DNA of 64,000 nucleotides from Novosphingobium sediminicola (GTDB taxonomy: Bacteria > Pseudomonadota > Alphaproteobacteria > Sphingomonadales > Sphingomonadaceae). The stretch covers positions 310,001-374,000 of the forward strand of contig NZ_JACIDX010000001.1 of assembly GCF_014196525.1 (NCBI RefSeq), read 5' to 3'. The position numbers and the translations under genes were made by a program. The notes beneath the pieces are model-generated. The model worked only from the letters and a program-made list of their open reading frames with translations. It was not told the origin of the DNA and did not search any database. This document shows positions 41,694 through 50,177 of the stretch, one piece after another; the first letter of the stretch is position 1, and each line of letters begins with the position of its first letter.

Positions 41694-43055
41694 ATGACGA
41701 CATCCACCCACCTGTTGCATCGGCGGCGCTTCCTGCCCCTGTTCGCAACGCAATTGCTGGGCGCGTTCAACGACAACCTCTATAAGAACGCGGCGGTGTT
41801 CTTCGTGGTCTATGGCGTGTTCAACTCGGAAAAGTCCGAGGCGATTTTCTCGGCGGTGGCCTCGGCGCTGTTCATCGTGCCCTTTTTCATCCTCTCGGCG
41901 CTGGCCGGGCAACTGGCCGATATGCGCGACAAGGCGCAGATCATCCGCTGGGTCAAACTGGCCGAAATCGGCATCATGATCGCGGGCGGCGCGGGACTGG
42001 TCATCGCCTGGCAGGCCAAGCACGGCATGCTTGAGCCGTGGCAGGACATGCTGCTGATGCCGGTGGCCATGCCGCTGATCCTGCTGGCTTTGCTGGGCAT
42101 GGGCATCCACTCGACCTTTTTCGGTCCGATCAAATATGCAATCCTGCCCCAGCATCTTAAATCCGAGGAAGTGCTCGCAGGTACGGGTCTGGTCGAGGCC
42201 GGCACCTATATCGCGATTTTGGCAGGCACGATTCTGGCCGGGTTCATTCCGGTTGAATGGGCGGCGGCGGGCGTGTTCGTCACCGCGCTGGTCGGTTATG
42301 CCACCTGCCTTTCGGTCCCCCCTGCCCCGCCGCAGGAAGAGGCCCAGCCCCTCGATTTCCACATCCTGCGCGCCTCGGTACAGCTGGTGAAGAACACGAT
42401 GCATGATCGCCGCGTGTTCCTCGCCATCGCCTCGATCAGCTTTTTCTGGACCGTGGGCGCGGTGCTGTTCATCGAATTCCCGCTGCTGGCCAAGCGCGTC
42501 CTGTGCGCCAGCAAGGAAGTGGCCAGCCTGTTCCTCGTGATCTTTTCGATCGGCGTGGCGCTGGGCTCGGTGTCAATCAACGCGCTGCTCAAGGGCAAGG
42601 TCTCGGCGCGCTATTCGCCGCCCTCGGTGCTGGTGATGGCGCTGTTCGTCGTGGCCTTTCAACAGGTCTGCACCCGTTTTGCCCCCACGGTCGATGGCCA
42701 TCTGATGAGCATCGGCGAATTCCTGCACCATCCGCTCACCCCGCTGCTGCTGGCCACGCTGGGCGGGATCGCGGTGGCGGGCGGCATGTTCGTGGTGCCG
42801 CTCTATGCGTTCCTGACCACCATCGTCGACAAATCCCAAACCGCGCGCACGATTGCGGCCAACAATGTGGTCAATTCGGGCGCGATGGTGGTGGGCGCTG
42901 CGATTGCCGTGGGCCTTGGCGCAGCGGGGGTCGAGATCGTCGATCTGGTGCTGATTTCGGCGGCCATGTGCCTGATTTCGGCATGGCTGGCATTCCTGCT
43001 GGTCCGCGCCGAACGCGAGGCCGAGATCCACGGCGGCCCCCGTCCTTTCGCCTGA
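41694..43055 (+). CDS. MFS transporter, LplT-like (lysophospholipid)
   Basis: 453-aa major facilitator with 11-12 membrane segments. The N-terminal FLPLFATQLLGAFNDNLYKN and MGIHSTFFGPIKYAILPQHL are the hallmark of the lysophospholipid transporter LplT / Aas-associated group. Substrate by family: lysophospholipid flipping; not shown here. ATG follows CAAGGATCGACAAGACAGC. No acyltransferase domain is fused. Confidence 0.82.
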   Translation: MTTSTHLLHRRRFLPLFATQLLGAFNDNLYKNAAVFFVVYGVFNSEKSEAIFSAVASALFIVPFFILSALAGQLADMRDKAQIIRWVKLAEIGIMIAGGAGLVIAWQAKHGMLEPWQDMLLMPVAMPLILLALLGMGIHSTFFGPIKYAILPQHLKSEEVLAGTGLVEAGTYIAILAGTILAGFIPVEWAAAGVFVTALVGYATCLSVPPAPPQEEAQPLDFHILRASVQLVKNTMHDRRVFLAIASISFFWTVGAVLFIEFPLLAKRVLCASKEVASLFLVIFSIGVALGSVSINALLKGKVSARYSPPSVLVMALFVVAFQQVCTRFAPTVDGHLMSIGEFLHHPLTPLLLATLGGIAVAGGMFVVPLYAFLTTIVDKSQTARTIAANNVVNSGAMVVGAAIAVGLGAAGVEIVDLVLISAAMCLISAWLAFLLVRAEREAEIHGGPRPFA

Positions 43056-43074
43056 TGAATAGGCCTTTCGCCGC

Positions 43075-43365
43075 TCAGGCGATAAAGGCCATCACCGCGA
43101 CAAAGCAGGCGCAATAGGCGAGCAGGAATTCGCGCAGATTCTGCATGGTCAGGCCCCGGCGCCAATGGCGCAAGCGGGACATCGCCATATGCGGCGCGGC
43201 ATGGGCCTGGCGTTTGAGCCAGCCGGCCGCCACGGCCTTGGGCGCCGGGACGGGCGCCTCGTGCCGGGGCGATGCAAGCGGCCGGTCCACCCGCACATGG
43301 GGGGGCAGCGTTTGCAGAAAAGGATGATGGGCGCTCTCGTCACCCAGAACCAGTGAACGTCTCAT
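43075..43365 (-). CDS. Small protein with C-terminal membrane segment
   Basis: 96-aa protein: MRRSLVLGDESAHHPFLQTL at the start, a basic middle part, and a C-terminal hydrophobic tail LLAYCACFVAVMAFIA. It is convergent with the MFS gene. The start is the ATG at 43365; a TTG at 43371 is possible. No family recognised, so it may be a lineage-specific gene or a spurious frame. Confidence 0.45.
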   Translation of the reverse strand: MRRSLVLGDESAHHPFLQTLPPHVRVDRPLASPRHEAPVPAPKAVAAGWLKRQAHAAPHMAMSRLRHWRRGLTMQNLREFLLAYCACFVAVMAFIA

Positions 43366-43477
43366 GCCCAAGGCTTAAGATTTTGTTCACCATTTCGAAA
43401 GCGTGCCACAATGGTTAACCCGTCCCAATTCGGGACGGCTGCGCCCTGCCCCAGATCGGGACAGGGGCCGGAGCTGA

Positions 43478-43897
43478 TTAACCCCCTGAAAGCGCGATAA
43501 TATAGTCCCATTCCTCCGGCGTGATCGCGCTGACCGACAGGCGCGAGAGGCGCAGCATTTCGATATCGGCCAGCGACGGATCGGCCTTGATCTGTTTGAG
43601 CGTCACCGGGCGCTTCAACTTGCGCACGGGCTTCACCTTCACACAGGCCCAGCGCCCCGTTTCATCCGAAGGATCGGTCAGGCCCGACTGGCTGATCTCC
43701 ATGATCCCCACGATTTCCAGCCCGATGTTCGAGTGGTAAAAGAAGGCCAGATCGCCCGGCTGCATCGCGCGCATATTGTTGGCCGCGCGGTGGTTGCGCA
43801 CGCCGTCCCACGTGCCCTCGCCCTCTTTGACCAGATCGTCATAGGAATAGGCATCGGGCTCGGACTTCATCAGCCAATAGGATTTGATTTTGGTCAT
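43478..43897 (-). CDS. EVE domain protein
   Basis: 139-aa EVE/PUA-like protein related to thymocyte nuclear protein 1. SYWLMKSEPDAYSYDDLVKE, TWDGVRNHRAANNMRAMQPG, DLAFFYHSNIG and GIMEISQSGLTD are the conserved blocks. EVE domains bind modified bases or tRNA; here it is a stand-alone housekeeping-type copy. Confidence 0.9.
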   Translation of the reverse strand: MTKIKSYWLMKSEPDAYSYDDLVKEGEGTWDGVRNHRAANNMRAMQPGDLAFFYHSNIGLEIVGIMEISQSGLTDPSDETGRWACVKVKPVRKLKRPVTLKQIKADPSLADIEMLRLSRLSVSAITPEEWDYIIALSGG

Positions 43898-43974
43898 GCG
43901 TCCCCGTCTCGGATCGCCTAAAGAGGCTTCATGGATGGCGCGAGCTTAGCGCCTGTTACAACACGGAACCACCC

Positions 43975-44910
43975 ATGGATCTTGCCAAACTTCCCGTTCT
44001 CTCGCTTTCCGATGCCCCGCAGGATTTTGCCCGCGCGATTGGCGCGTCCTTTCGCGAATATGGCTTTGCGCTGGTCAAGGATCACGGCATCGATTCTGCA
44101 TTGATCGATCAGGCATGGGCGCTGACCGCGCAATTCTTTGCGCTGCCCGAGGAGGAAAAGCGCAAGTATTTTATCCCCGGCATTGCGGGCGCGCGCGGCT
44201 ACACCCCGTTCAAGACGGAGATCGCCAAGGGCGCCAAGATGCATGACCTGAAGGAATTCTGGCATGTCGGGCGCGATCTGCCCGAGGGTTCGCCGCTGGC
44301 CGCGAGCATGGCGCCCAATGTCTGGCCCGATTCGCCCGAAGGCTTTCAGGATGTCTTTTCGCGCCTCTATGCCGAATTCGACAAGGCGGGCGCGACGATC
44401 CTGTCGCGCATCGCGCTGCATCTGGGGCTGGACGAGAACTGGTTCGATCCGGCTATCGAGGATGGCAATTCGGTGATGCGCCTGCTGCATTATCCGCCGG
44501 TGGCCGATGCCGAGGGCGGCGCGATTCGTGCGGGCGCCCATGAGGATATCAACCTCATCACCCTGCTGTTGGGCGCGCAGGAGGCGGGTCTGGAGCTGCT
44601 GACCAAGGATGGCCGCTGGGTGGGCGTGGCCCCGCCCGAGGGCGCCATCGTCATCAACATCGGCGACATGCTGCAACGCCTGACCAACCATGTCCTGCCC
44701 AGCACCACCCACCGCGTGCGCAACCCGGACGCTGAGCGCGCCGCCCACAGCCGCTATTCGATGCCCTACTTCCTGCATCTGCGCAGCGATTTTCCGTTCA
44801 AGACGTTGGAGCAATGCATCACGCCGGAAAACCCGGACCGCTATCCCGTCTCGATCACGGCGGATGATTATCTTCAGGAACGCCTGCGCGAAATCGGCCT
44901 CAAGAAATGA
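43975..44910 (+). CDS. Isopenicillin-N-synthase-like 2OG-Fe(II) oxygenase
   Basis: 311-aa non-haem iron oxygenase. Iron-binding triad His-x-Asp in AHEDINLITLLLG and the distal His in STTHRVRNP; the RxS motif for 2-oxoglutarate in HSRYSMPYFLH. The N-terminal DIOX_N domain (FREYGFALVKDHGI) is complete. Substrate unknown; the superfamily includes ethylene-forming and flavonoid-type enzymes. A strong terminator follows. Confidence 0.85.
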   Translation: MDLAKLPVLSLSDAPQDFARAIGASFREYGFALVKDHGIDSALIDQAWALTAQFFALPEEEKRKYFIPGIAGARGYTPFKTEIAKGAKMHDLKEFWHVGRDLPEGSPLAASMAPNVWPDSPEGFQDVFSRLYAEFDKAGATILSRIALHLGLDENWFDPAIEDGNSVMRLLHYPPVADAEGGAIRAGAHEDINLITLLLGAQEAGLELLTKDGRWVGVAPPEGAIVINIGDMLQRLTNHVLPSTTHRVRNPDAERAAHSRYSMPYFLHLRSDFPFKTLEQCITPENPDRYPVSITADDYLQERLREIGLKK

Positions 44911-44947
44911 AAAAGCGCGGGAGAGGTCATCCCTCTCCCGCGCTTTT
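44911..44947. terminator. Bidirectional intrinsic terminator
   Basis: AAAAGCGCGGGAGAGG, loop TCAT, CCCTCTCCCGCGCTTTT: a perfect stem flanked by A-run and T-run, so it works from either side. It starts right after the oxygenase stop and faces the convergent porin gene. Confidence 0.85.
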
Positions 44948-44964
44948 CGCGTTTCGTGCTGTCT

Positions 44965-44998
44965 CGGGGGCGCCATCCCTCACGAAGGCGCCCCCGGG
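44965..44998 (-). terminator. Hairpin after the porin gene
   Basis: CGGGGGCGCC and GGCGCCCCCG arms with a 12-14-nt loop, just past the porin stop. It has no T-run directly attached but lies next to the bidirectional terminator. Confidence 0.5.
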
Positions 44999-45007
44999 AT
45001 CAGATCA

Positions 45008-45856
45008 TCAGAACGATACGGTGGCCGAGAACAGCGCCGTGCTGCCGGCGATGCTGGCGCCCTTCAGGCGGCCGTTCTGGACCGAGAAGTTGGGCTGCAG
45101 ATAGGCCGACTTGGCAGCCGTAATGTCGGTATCAACCCAGGACACGCCGAAGGTGAAGGGGCCAACCGGATATTCGCCGCCCACCTGCCAGTCGAAATAC
45201 GAACCGGTCGGCGCCACCGAGGTGCCGTTCGGGCCGAGGCCAGGGTTGCCCTTCGAGTAACCAAGGTGGCCCTTCAGCTTCAGCTTGGTCGAGGGGATGA
45301 CATAGGAGGTGTCGCCCCACAGATAGAGGTTATCGTAGGCTTGGCCATAGCTGTAGGTCGTGTTCGAATAGTTGCCCAGCGCCTTCTGCTTGGGAGCATA
45401 GGCCACGCCCGCCAGATAGCTGACCGGGCCAACCGCGCCCGAAACCTTGATATAGGGTTCGGCAAAGTCGGTCTTGGCCGCGCCATCGGGATACATGTAC
45501 CAGGTCAGACCGGCGTCGATCGTGACCGGGCCAACCGCCTTGGCATAGCCGCCGATGAGGTCGAATTCGAGGTTCGGGCCGCCGAACGTGCCCCAACCGG
45601 CTAGGTTCGAGCTGAACACGCTGCCGTAAAAACCGCTCTTGTGGGTTACGGTCACGCCGGCCTGAAGCGTTTTGCCGCGGTCGGTCTGGGAAACGCCGCG
45701 CAGGCGATAGTCGCTGAGAACCGAGACGCTGCCCGTGACGGTGAATTCCTTGGGAGCGGCGGGCGCGGCGTCTTCAGCCTTGGCAGCCTGAGCGCTGAGC
45801 GCCAGAGCCATACCGGCAAGACCAGCCAGCGCGCGGAAATTCTTGTGTGCCTTCAT
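45008..45856 (-). CDS. TorF-family putative porin (TIGR02001 type)
   Basis: 282-aa outer-membrane beta-barrel. Signal peptide MKAHKNFRALAGLAGMALAL ending around ALSAQAAKA, then alternating amphipathic strands (EFTVTGSVSVLSDYRLRGVS is the family start). SQTDRGKTLQAGVTV and WYMYPDG fit TIGR02001 proteins; ends in Phe (SATVSF), as outer-membrane proteins do. Start at 45856 gives a proper signal peptide. Substrate unknown. Confidence 0.85.
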   Translation of the reverse strand: MKAHKNFRALAGLAGMALALSAQAAKAEDAAPAAPKEFTVTGSVSVLSDYRLRGVSQTDRGKTLQAGVTVTHKSGFYGSVFSSNLAGWGTFGGPNLEFDLIGGYAKAVGPVTIDAGLTWYMYPDGAAKTDFAEPYIKVSGAVGPVSYLAGVAYAPKQKALGNYSNTTYSYGQAYDNLYLWGDTSYVIPSTKLKLKGHLGYSKGNPGLGPNGTSVAPTGSYFDWQVGGEYPVGPFTFGVSWVDTDITAAKSAYLQPNFSVQNGRLKGASIAGSTALFSATVSF

Positions 45857-46061
45857 TATGTGGACTCCACCCTGAACAAGAGATGTCGTCCCGCCTGCAA
45901 TCGCAACCGAAGCCATCCTGACGCTAAAACGTCTTTGGGTCTCGTGTCCGACACGTGGTGATTAGCGTATCAATATTCCATTTTCAACGATAAAACGAAA
46001 TTTCATGCTGCATTCGCGAAACACCCGTGGCAAAAATAGCACCATTTACATTGGAAAGCCC

Positions 46062-47030
46062 ATGATTCCGGATGAAATTCTAATCACCGCCCCGATGCTG
46101 CCAACCGTCATTTCCCAGTTGGGCGAGCGCTTCCAAACGCACCATCTCTGGGAGGTTTCGGACAAACAGGCTTTTCTGCGCGAAATCGGGCCACGCATTC
46201 GCGGCGTGGCAACATCGACCCTCTATGGCCGGGTGGGCGAGGATCTGCTGGGGCATCTGCCCCATGCCGAAATCATCGCCAGTTTCGGCGTGGGCTATGA
46301 CAATATCGACGTCGATGCCGCGCTGGCCCACCGGGTGGTGGTCACCAACACGCCCGGCGTGCTGACCGAGGAAACCGCCGATCTGGCGCTGGGGCTGCTG
46401 CTGGCCACGATCCGCCAGATCCCCGCCGCCGAACGCCATCTGCGCGCGGGGAAATGGCTCGAACGCTCCTTTCCGCTCTCGGCATCCTTGCGCGGGCGGC
46501 GCGTGGGCATCCTGGGCCTTGGCGACATCGGCAAGGCGGTGGCGCGGCGACTCGAAGGTTTCGCGGTCGATATCGCCTATTGCGGTCGCCGCCCGCAGGA
46601 CGTGCCCTATGCCTATTACCCCACCCCGCTCGCGCTGGCCGAGGCGGTCGACGTGCTGATCGTGCTTATCCCCGGCGGGGCGGCCACGCGCCATACGGTG
46701 AATGGGGCCGTGCTGGAGGCGCTGGGGCCGAACGGTGTACTGATCAACGTGGCGCGGGGCAGCGTGATCGATACGCAGGCGCTGATCGCCGCCCTGCGCG
46801 AGGGGAAAATCCTGACAGCAGGGCTCGACGTGTTCGAGGATGAACCGCGCGTGCCGCAGGAGCTGATCGACCATCCCGGACTGGTGCTGCTGCCGCATAT
46901 CGGCTCAGCCTCGGTGCAGACACGGGCCGCCATGGGGCAATTGGTGGTGGATAATCTGGTCAGTTGGTTTTCGGGCAAGGGAGCGCTGACGCCGGTGGCA
47001 GAGGTTATGGGGATTTTGGCGGGCGTTTGA
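46062..47030 (+). CDS. D-2-hydroxyacid dehydrogenase (glyoxylate/hydroxypyruvate reductase type)
   Basis: 322-aa NAD(P)-dependent dehydrogenase. Nucleotide-binding VGILGLGDIGKAVARR; catalytic Arg in NVARGSVID, Glu in GLDVFEDEPRVP and His in LLPHIGSAS. FGVGYDNIDVDAA is the substrate-domain signature. Start at 46062 after GGAAAGCCC; the longer frame begins in AT-rich leader. Likely reduces glyoxylate or hydroxypyruvate. Confidence 0.85.
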   Translation: MIPDEILITAPMLPTVISQLGERFQTHHLWEVSDKQAFLREIGPRIRGVATSTLYGRVGEDLLGHLPHAEIIASFGVGYDNIDVDAALAHRVVVTNTPGVLTEETADLALGLLLATIRQIPAAERHLRAGKWLERSFPLSASLRGRRVGILGLGDIGKAVARRLEGFAVDIAYCGRRPQDVPYAYYPTPLALAEAVDVLIVLIPGGAATRHTVNGAVLEALGPNGVLINVARGSVIDTQALIAALREGKILTAGLDVFEDEPRVPQELIDHPGLVLLPHIGSASVQTRAAMGQLVVDNLVSWFSGKGALTPVAEVMGILAGV

Positions 47031-47035
47031 TTTTT

Positions 47036-47048
47036 GCCCGCCGGAGGC
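47036..47048. repeat. Solitary end-box of the structured repeat
   Basis: GCCCGCCGGAGGC, identical to the terminal box of the two 193-bp repeats, lies between convergent genes (dehydrogenase and recG). The flanks TTTTGCC and GGCAAAA pair to form a stem. It may be a degenerate copy or a simple terminator. Confidence 0.5.
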
Positions 47049-47052
47049 AAAA

Positions 47053-49110
47053 CTACCCCCCCCTTAACAACTGCACCCCCCAATCCCGCTCGAACAGATA
47101 GAGCAACACCCGCGCCGCCGCCCCTCGCTCGCCAGTCAGGCCGCCATCGCGCTCGATCAACAGCCGCGCGTCATCATGCGCCATCGGCAGCAGCCGCGTG
47201 ATCTGATCCAGCGAGGCCACCCGAAAAGGCGTATCCCCTGATTGGCGCGTACCCAGCAACTCGCCCCCACCGCGCAGGCGCAGATCCTCCTCGGCCAGCC
47301 GGAAGCCGTCCTGCGTTTCGCGCATCAGCGCCAGCCGTTCGCGCGACACCTCCGAAAGCGTCTCCCCGCGCAGAAGCAGGCAGGTCGATTTCTCGCTGCC
47401 CCGCCCCACGCGCCCGCGCAGCTGATGGAGCTGAGCCAGACCGAAACGCTCGGCCTGTTCGATCACCATCAGCGTGGCATTGGGCACGTCCACCCCCACC
47501 TCGATCACGGTGGTGGCCACCAGCAGCTTGGCCTGCCCGCTGGCGAAACGCTCCATCGCGGCGTCTTTCTGCTCGGGCTTCATCTGGCCATGGACCAGCA
47601 CGGCATCCTCGCCAAAGCGGAGAGAGAGCATCTCGTGGCGCTCCTCGGCGGCGGCAAGGTCGGTGACTTCACTCTCGCGCACCATCGGGCAAACCCAATA
47701 GGCCTGCTGGCCAGTTGCAAAATGGCGGGCCAGCGCCTCGACCACATCGCTTAAGCGTTCCTGCGCCACCACGCGCGTGTCGATGGCCTGCCGCCCCGGC
47801 GGGAGTTCGTCGAGGCGACTAACATCCATCTCGCCATATTGCGCCAGCGTCAGCGTGCGCGGGATGGGCGTGGCAGTCATGGCAAGACAATGCGTGCCCT
47901 TGCCCTTTTGCGTCAACATCAGGCGCTGGCCCACGCCAAAACGGTGCTGCTCGTCGATCACGACAAGGCCCAGATTGCGATAGACCACTGCGTCCTGAAA
48001 GATCGCATGGGTGCCTATCACAATGTCGATGCTGCCATCCATCAGGCCCATCAGGATCGATTCGCGCGCCCGGCCCTTGTCGCGCCCGGTATAGAGCGCG
48101 ATGTTGACGCCCGTGGGCGCGGCCATCCGGCACAGGGTCTCAAAATGCTGGCGCGCAAGGATTTCGGTCGGGGCCAGCAAAGCGCCCTGCGCCCCAGCCT
48201 CCACCGCGATCAGCAGGCTTTCGAGCGCCACCACGGTCTTGCCGCTGCCCACATCGCCTTGCAGCAGGCGCAGCATAGGCGCGGCCTGCGCCAGATCACC
48301 CTCGATCTCGGCAATCGAGCGCTTCTGCGCGCCGGTCAGCGCAAAGGGCAGTTTCAAAGCGCCGCGCAGCCGCCCGTCCCCGCGCAAAGGCTGTCCCTGC
48401 GCCCGCCGATTGCTGGCGCGCACCAGCAGCAGCGCCAGCGAATTGGCCAGCAATTCGTCATAGGCCAGCCGGTCGCGCGCCTGCTTGTGTTCATCGCGAT
48501 GCGCCTGCGTCAAAGCCTCGCGCCAGACAGGCCAGCCCATGCGATCCACCACGCCCGGCTCGCACCATTCGGGCAGGTCCGGCGCGTGGGTCAGCGCCTG
48601 TTGCACCAACGCCGCCATCCGGCCCTGAGTCAAACCTTCGGACAAAGGATAGATCGCCTCGGCCAGTTGCCCCAGCATGGCCGCGCCTTCGGGGTTCACA
48701 TGGTCGGGGTGGACGATCTGCAAATTCGCGCCAAACTGATCCAGCCGCCCGGCCACCCAGCGCTTTTCATTCAGCGGCAATTGCTTTTTGGCCCAACCCG
48801 CATTGCGTCCAAAATAGGCCAGCGTGCAAAGATTGCCCTTGGCATCCTCGGCCATCACGCGGAACGGCGCCTTGGGCGATGGCCCACCGCGATATTCCAC
48901 CGGCGTCAGCGCGATCACCACCTGCTCGCCAATGCTGCCCTCGTCCAGATCGGCAATCGCGCGACGATGCACGAAACGGTCGGGCAGGTGATAAATGAAA
49001 TCCCTGATCCGTTTCAGCCCCAGCTTTTCCAGCGGGCGGGCCAGACCCGGCCCCACACCTTTGAGGCCCCCGGCCTCGGCAAACAGCGGATTGAGCAAAT
49101 CGGGACGCAT
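47053..49110 (-). CDS. recG: ATP-dependent DNA helicase RecG
   Basis: 685-aa branch-migrating helicase that rescues stalled forks. N-terminal wedge domain (GLKGVGPGLARPLEKLGLKR), Walker A GDVGSGKTVVA, DEQH box in VIDEQHRFGVGQR, motif [28 protein letters not shown] fixes the start at 49110; the upstream in-frame extension overlaps the divergent leader. Classic recG-sdhE-mfd neighbourhood. Confidence 0.95.
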   Translation of the reverse strand: MRPDLLNPLFAEAGGLKGVGPGLARPLEKLGLKRIRDFIYHLPDRFVHRRAIADLDEGSIGEQVVIALTPVEYRGGPSPKAPFRVMAEDAKGNLCTLAYFGRNAGWAKKQLPLNEKRWVAGRLDQFGANLQIVHPDHVNPEGAAMLGQLAEAIYPLSEGLTQGRMAALVQQALTHAPDLPEWCEPGVVDRMGWPVWREALTQAHRDEHKQARDRLAYDELLANSLALLLVRASNRRAQGQPLRGDGRLRGALKLPFALTGAQKRSIAEIEGDLAQAAPMLRLLQGDVGSGKTVVALESLLIAVEAGAQGALLAPTEILARQHFETLCRMAAPTGVNIALYTGRDKGRARESILMGLMDGSIDIVIGTHAIFQDAVVYRNLGLVVIDEQHRFGVGQRLMLTQKGKGTHCLAMTATPIPRTLTLAQYGEMDVSRLDELPPGRQAIDTRVVAQERLSDVVEALARHFATGQQAYWVCPMVRESEVTDLAAAEERHEMLSLRFGEDAVLVHGQMKPEQKDAAMERFASGQAKLLVATTVIEVGVDVPNATLMVIEQAERFGLAQLHQLRGRVGRGSEKSTCLLLRGETLSEVSRERLALMRETQDGFRLAEEDLRLRGGGELLGTRQSGDTPFRVASLDQITRLLPMAHDDARLLIERDGGLTGERGAAARVLLYLFERDWGVQLLRGG

Positions 49111-49255
49111 GGCCAAGCTATTAGCGCATGGAACAAAAGGTGCCACTCCCGAATCTTTGTTGCGCTCAAATTTGACCTTGCTCATGGAATGGCGGGCAAA
49201 ATCGGCGTCCTGTCCCATTCCCGGAACCAAACACCGGGAGGATATGGAGACAAAG

Positions 49256-49642
49256 ATGCTTCTGCCCCATGGCACCGTGATCGCCGTGATCGACGCGCGC
49301 AATTTCCGCCTGTTCCGCAACATTGGCGACGAGGCCAACCCGGAACTGTCCGAGGCCGATACGCCGCGTCTGGACACGCATAACCATTCGGGCGGCAGCC
49401 ATCATGGATCGACCGTCACCATGGCCCATGACGCCCATGCCACCGCCGCCGTCGAATGGCTGGCGCAGGAGGTGCAGGGCCACCGGATCGAACATCTCGT
49501 GGTGATCGCCGCCCCGCGCAGCCTTGGCGAATTGCGCAAGGCCTATACCAAGGGCCTCGAAAGCGCGCTTCTGGGCGAACTGGCCAAGGATCTGGGCGAG
49601 GCCAAAGCGCCCGAAATCCTCGCGCAACTGCGCGGGCGCTGA
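49256..49642 (+). CDS. Host-attachment-family protein
   Basis: 128-aa protein of the host attachment family first described in Agrobacterium: MLLPHGTVIAVIDARNFRLF and IEHLVVIAAPRSLGELRKAY are diagnostic. It has an eRF1-like ribonuclease-H fold in relatives; function uncertain. Start at 49256 has a GGAGA site six bases upstream; an in-frame ATG at 49244 is possible. Confidence 0.82.
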   Translation: MLLPHGTVIAVIDARNFRLFRNIGDEANPELSEADTPRLDTHNHSGGSHHGSTVTMAHDAHATAAVEWLAQEVQGHRIEHLVVIAAPRSLGELRKAYTKGLESALLGELAKDLGEAKAPEILAQLRGR

Positions 49643-49702
49643 CAGGCTTGCGGGCCGCATCAGACATTGATCTGCGGCCCGCCCTGCCCTAACCGAGGCG
49701 CT

Positions 49703-49987
49703 ATGACCGACTCCATTGACCAAGCCCATCAGGACCGCCTGAAACGCCTGCAATACCGCGCATGGCATCGCGGCACGCGTGAGGCCGATTACATGATCGG
49801 CGGCTTCTTCGACGCCTTCCACGCCGGTTGGAGCGAGGAAGAACTCGTCTGGTTCGAAAAGCTGATCGACGAGGAGGACGTGGACATCCTGGGCTGGGCG
49901 CTCGGCTCGCTCTCCACCCCGCCCGAATATGAAGGGGCGATGATGGCGGCGCTGAAAAAGCTGGATTACGTCGATATTCCGCGTTGA
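49703..49987 (+). CDS. sdhE: Succinate dehydrogenase assembly factor SdhE
   Basis: 94-aa SdhE (YgfY/SDH5) flavinylation factor. RLQYRAWHRGTREADYMIGG holds the RGxxE motif that promotes FAD attachment to SdhA. Between recG and mfd as in many alphaproteobacteria. A very strong hairpin follows. Confidence 0.93.
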   Translation: MTDSIDQAHQDRLKRLQYRAWHRGTREADYMIGGFFDAFHAGWSEEELVWFEKLIDEEDVDILGWALGSLSTPPEYEGAMMAALKKLDYVDIPR

Positions 49988-49995
49988 TGAGGTTT

Positions 49996-50035
49996 AAGGG
50001 ATGATGCGAGGGTCATAACCCTCGCATCATCCCTT
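49996..50035 (+). terminator. Strong terminator after sdhE
   Basis: An 18-bp perfect stem (arms AAGGGATGATGCGAGGGT and ACCCTCGCATCATCCCTT) around the loop CATA, then CTCTTT. It begins nine bases after the sdhE stop and separates sdhE from mfd. Confidence 0.8.
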
Positions 50036-50177
50036 CTCTTTGGGGCAGCCCCAATGCCTTCCCTTTCATCCCTCTTCAATCTCCCCTAAAGCGCCAAGCG
50101 ACCCGCCCCCCCGCCCACCGAATCGGTGCGGCGGGCGATTGCTGTTGCCCATGGGGCTGTTTGGACACGGATTGAAC

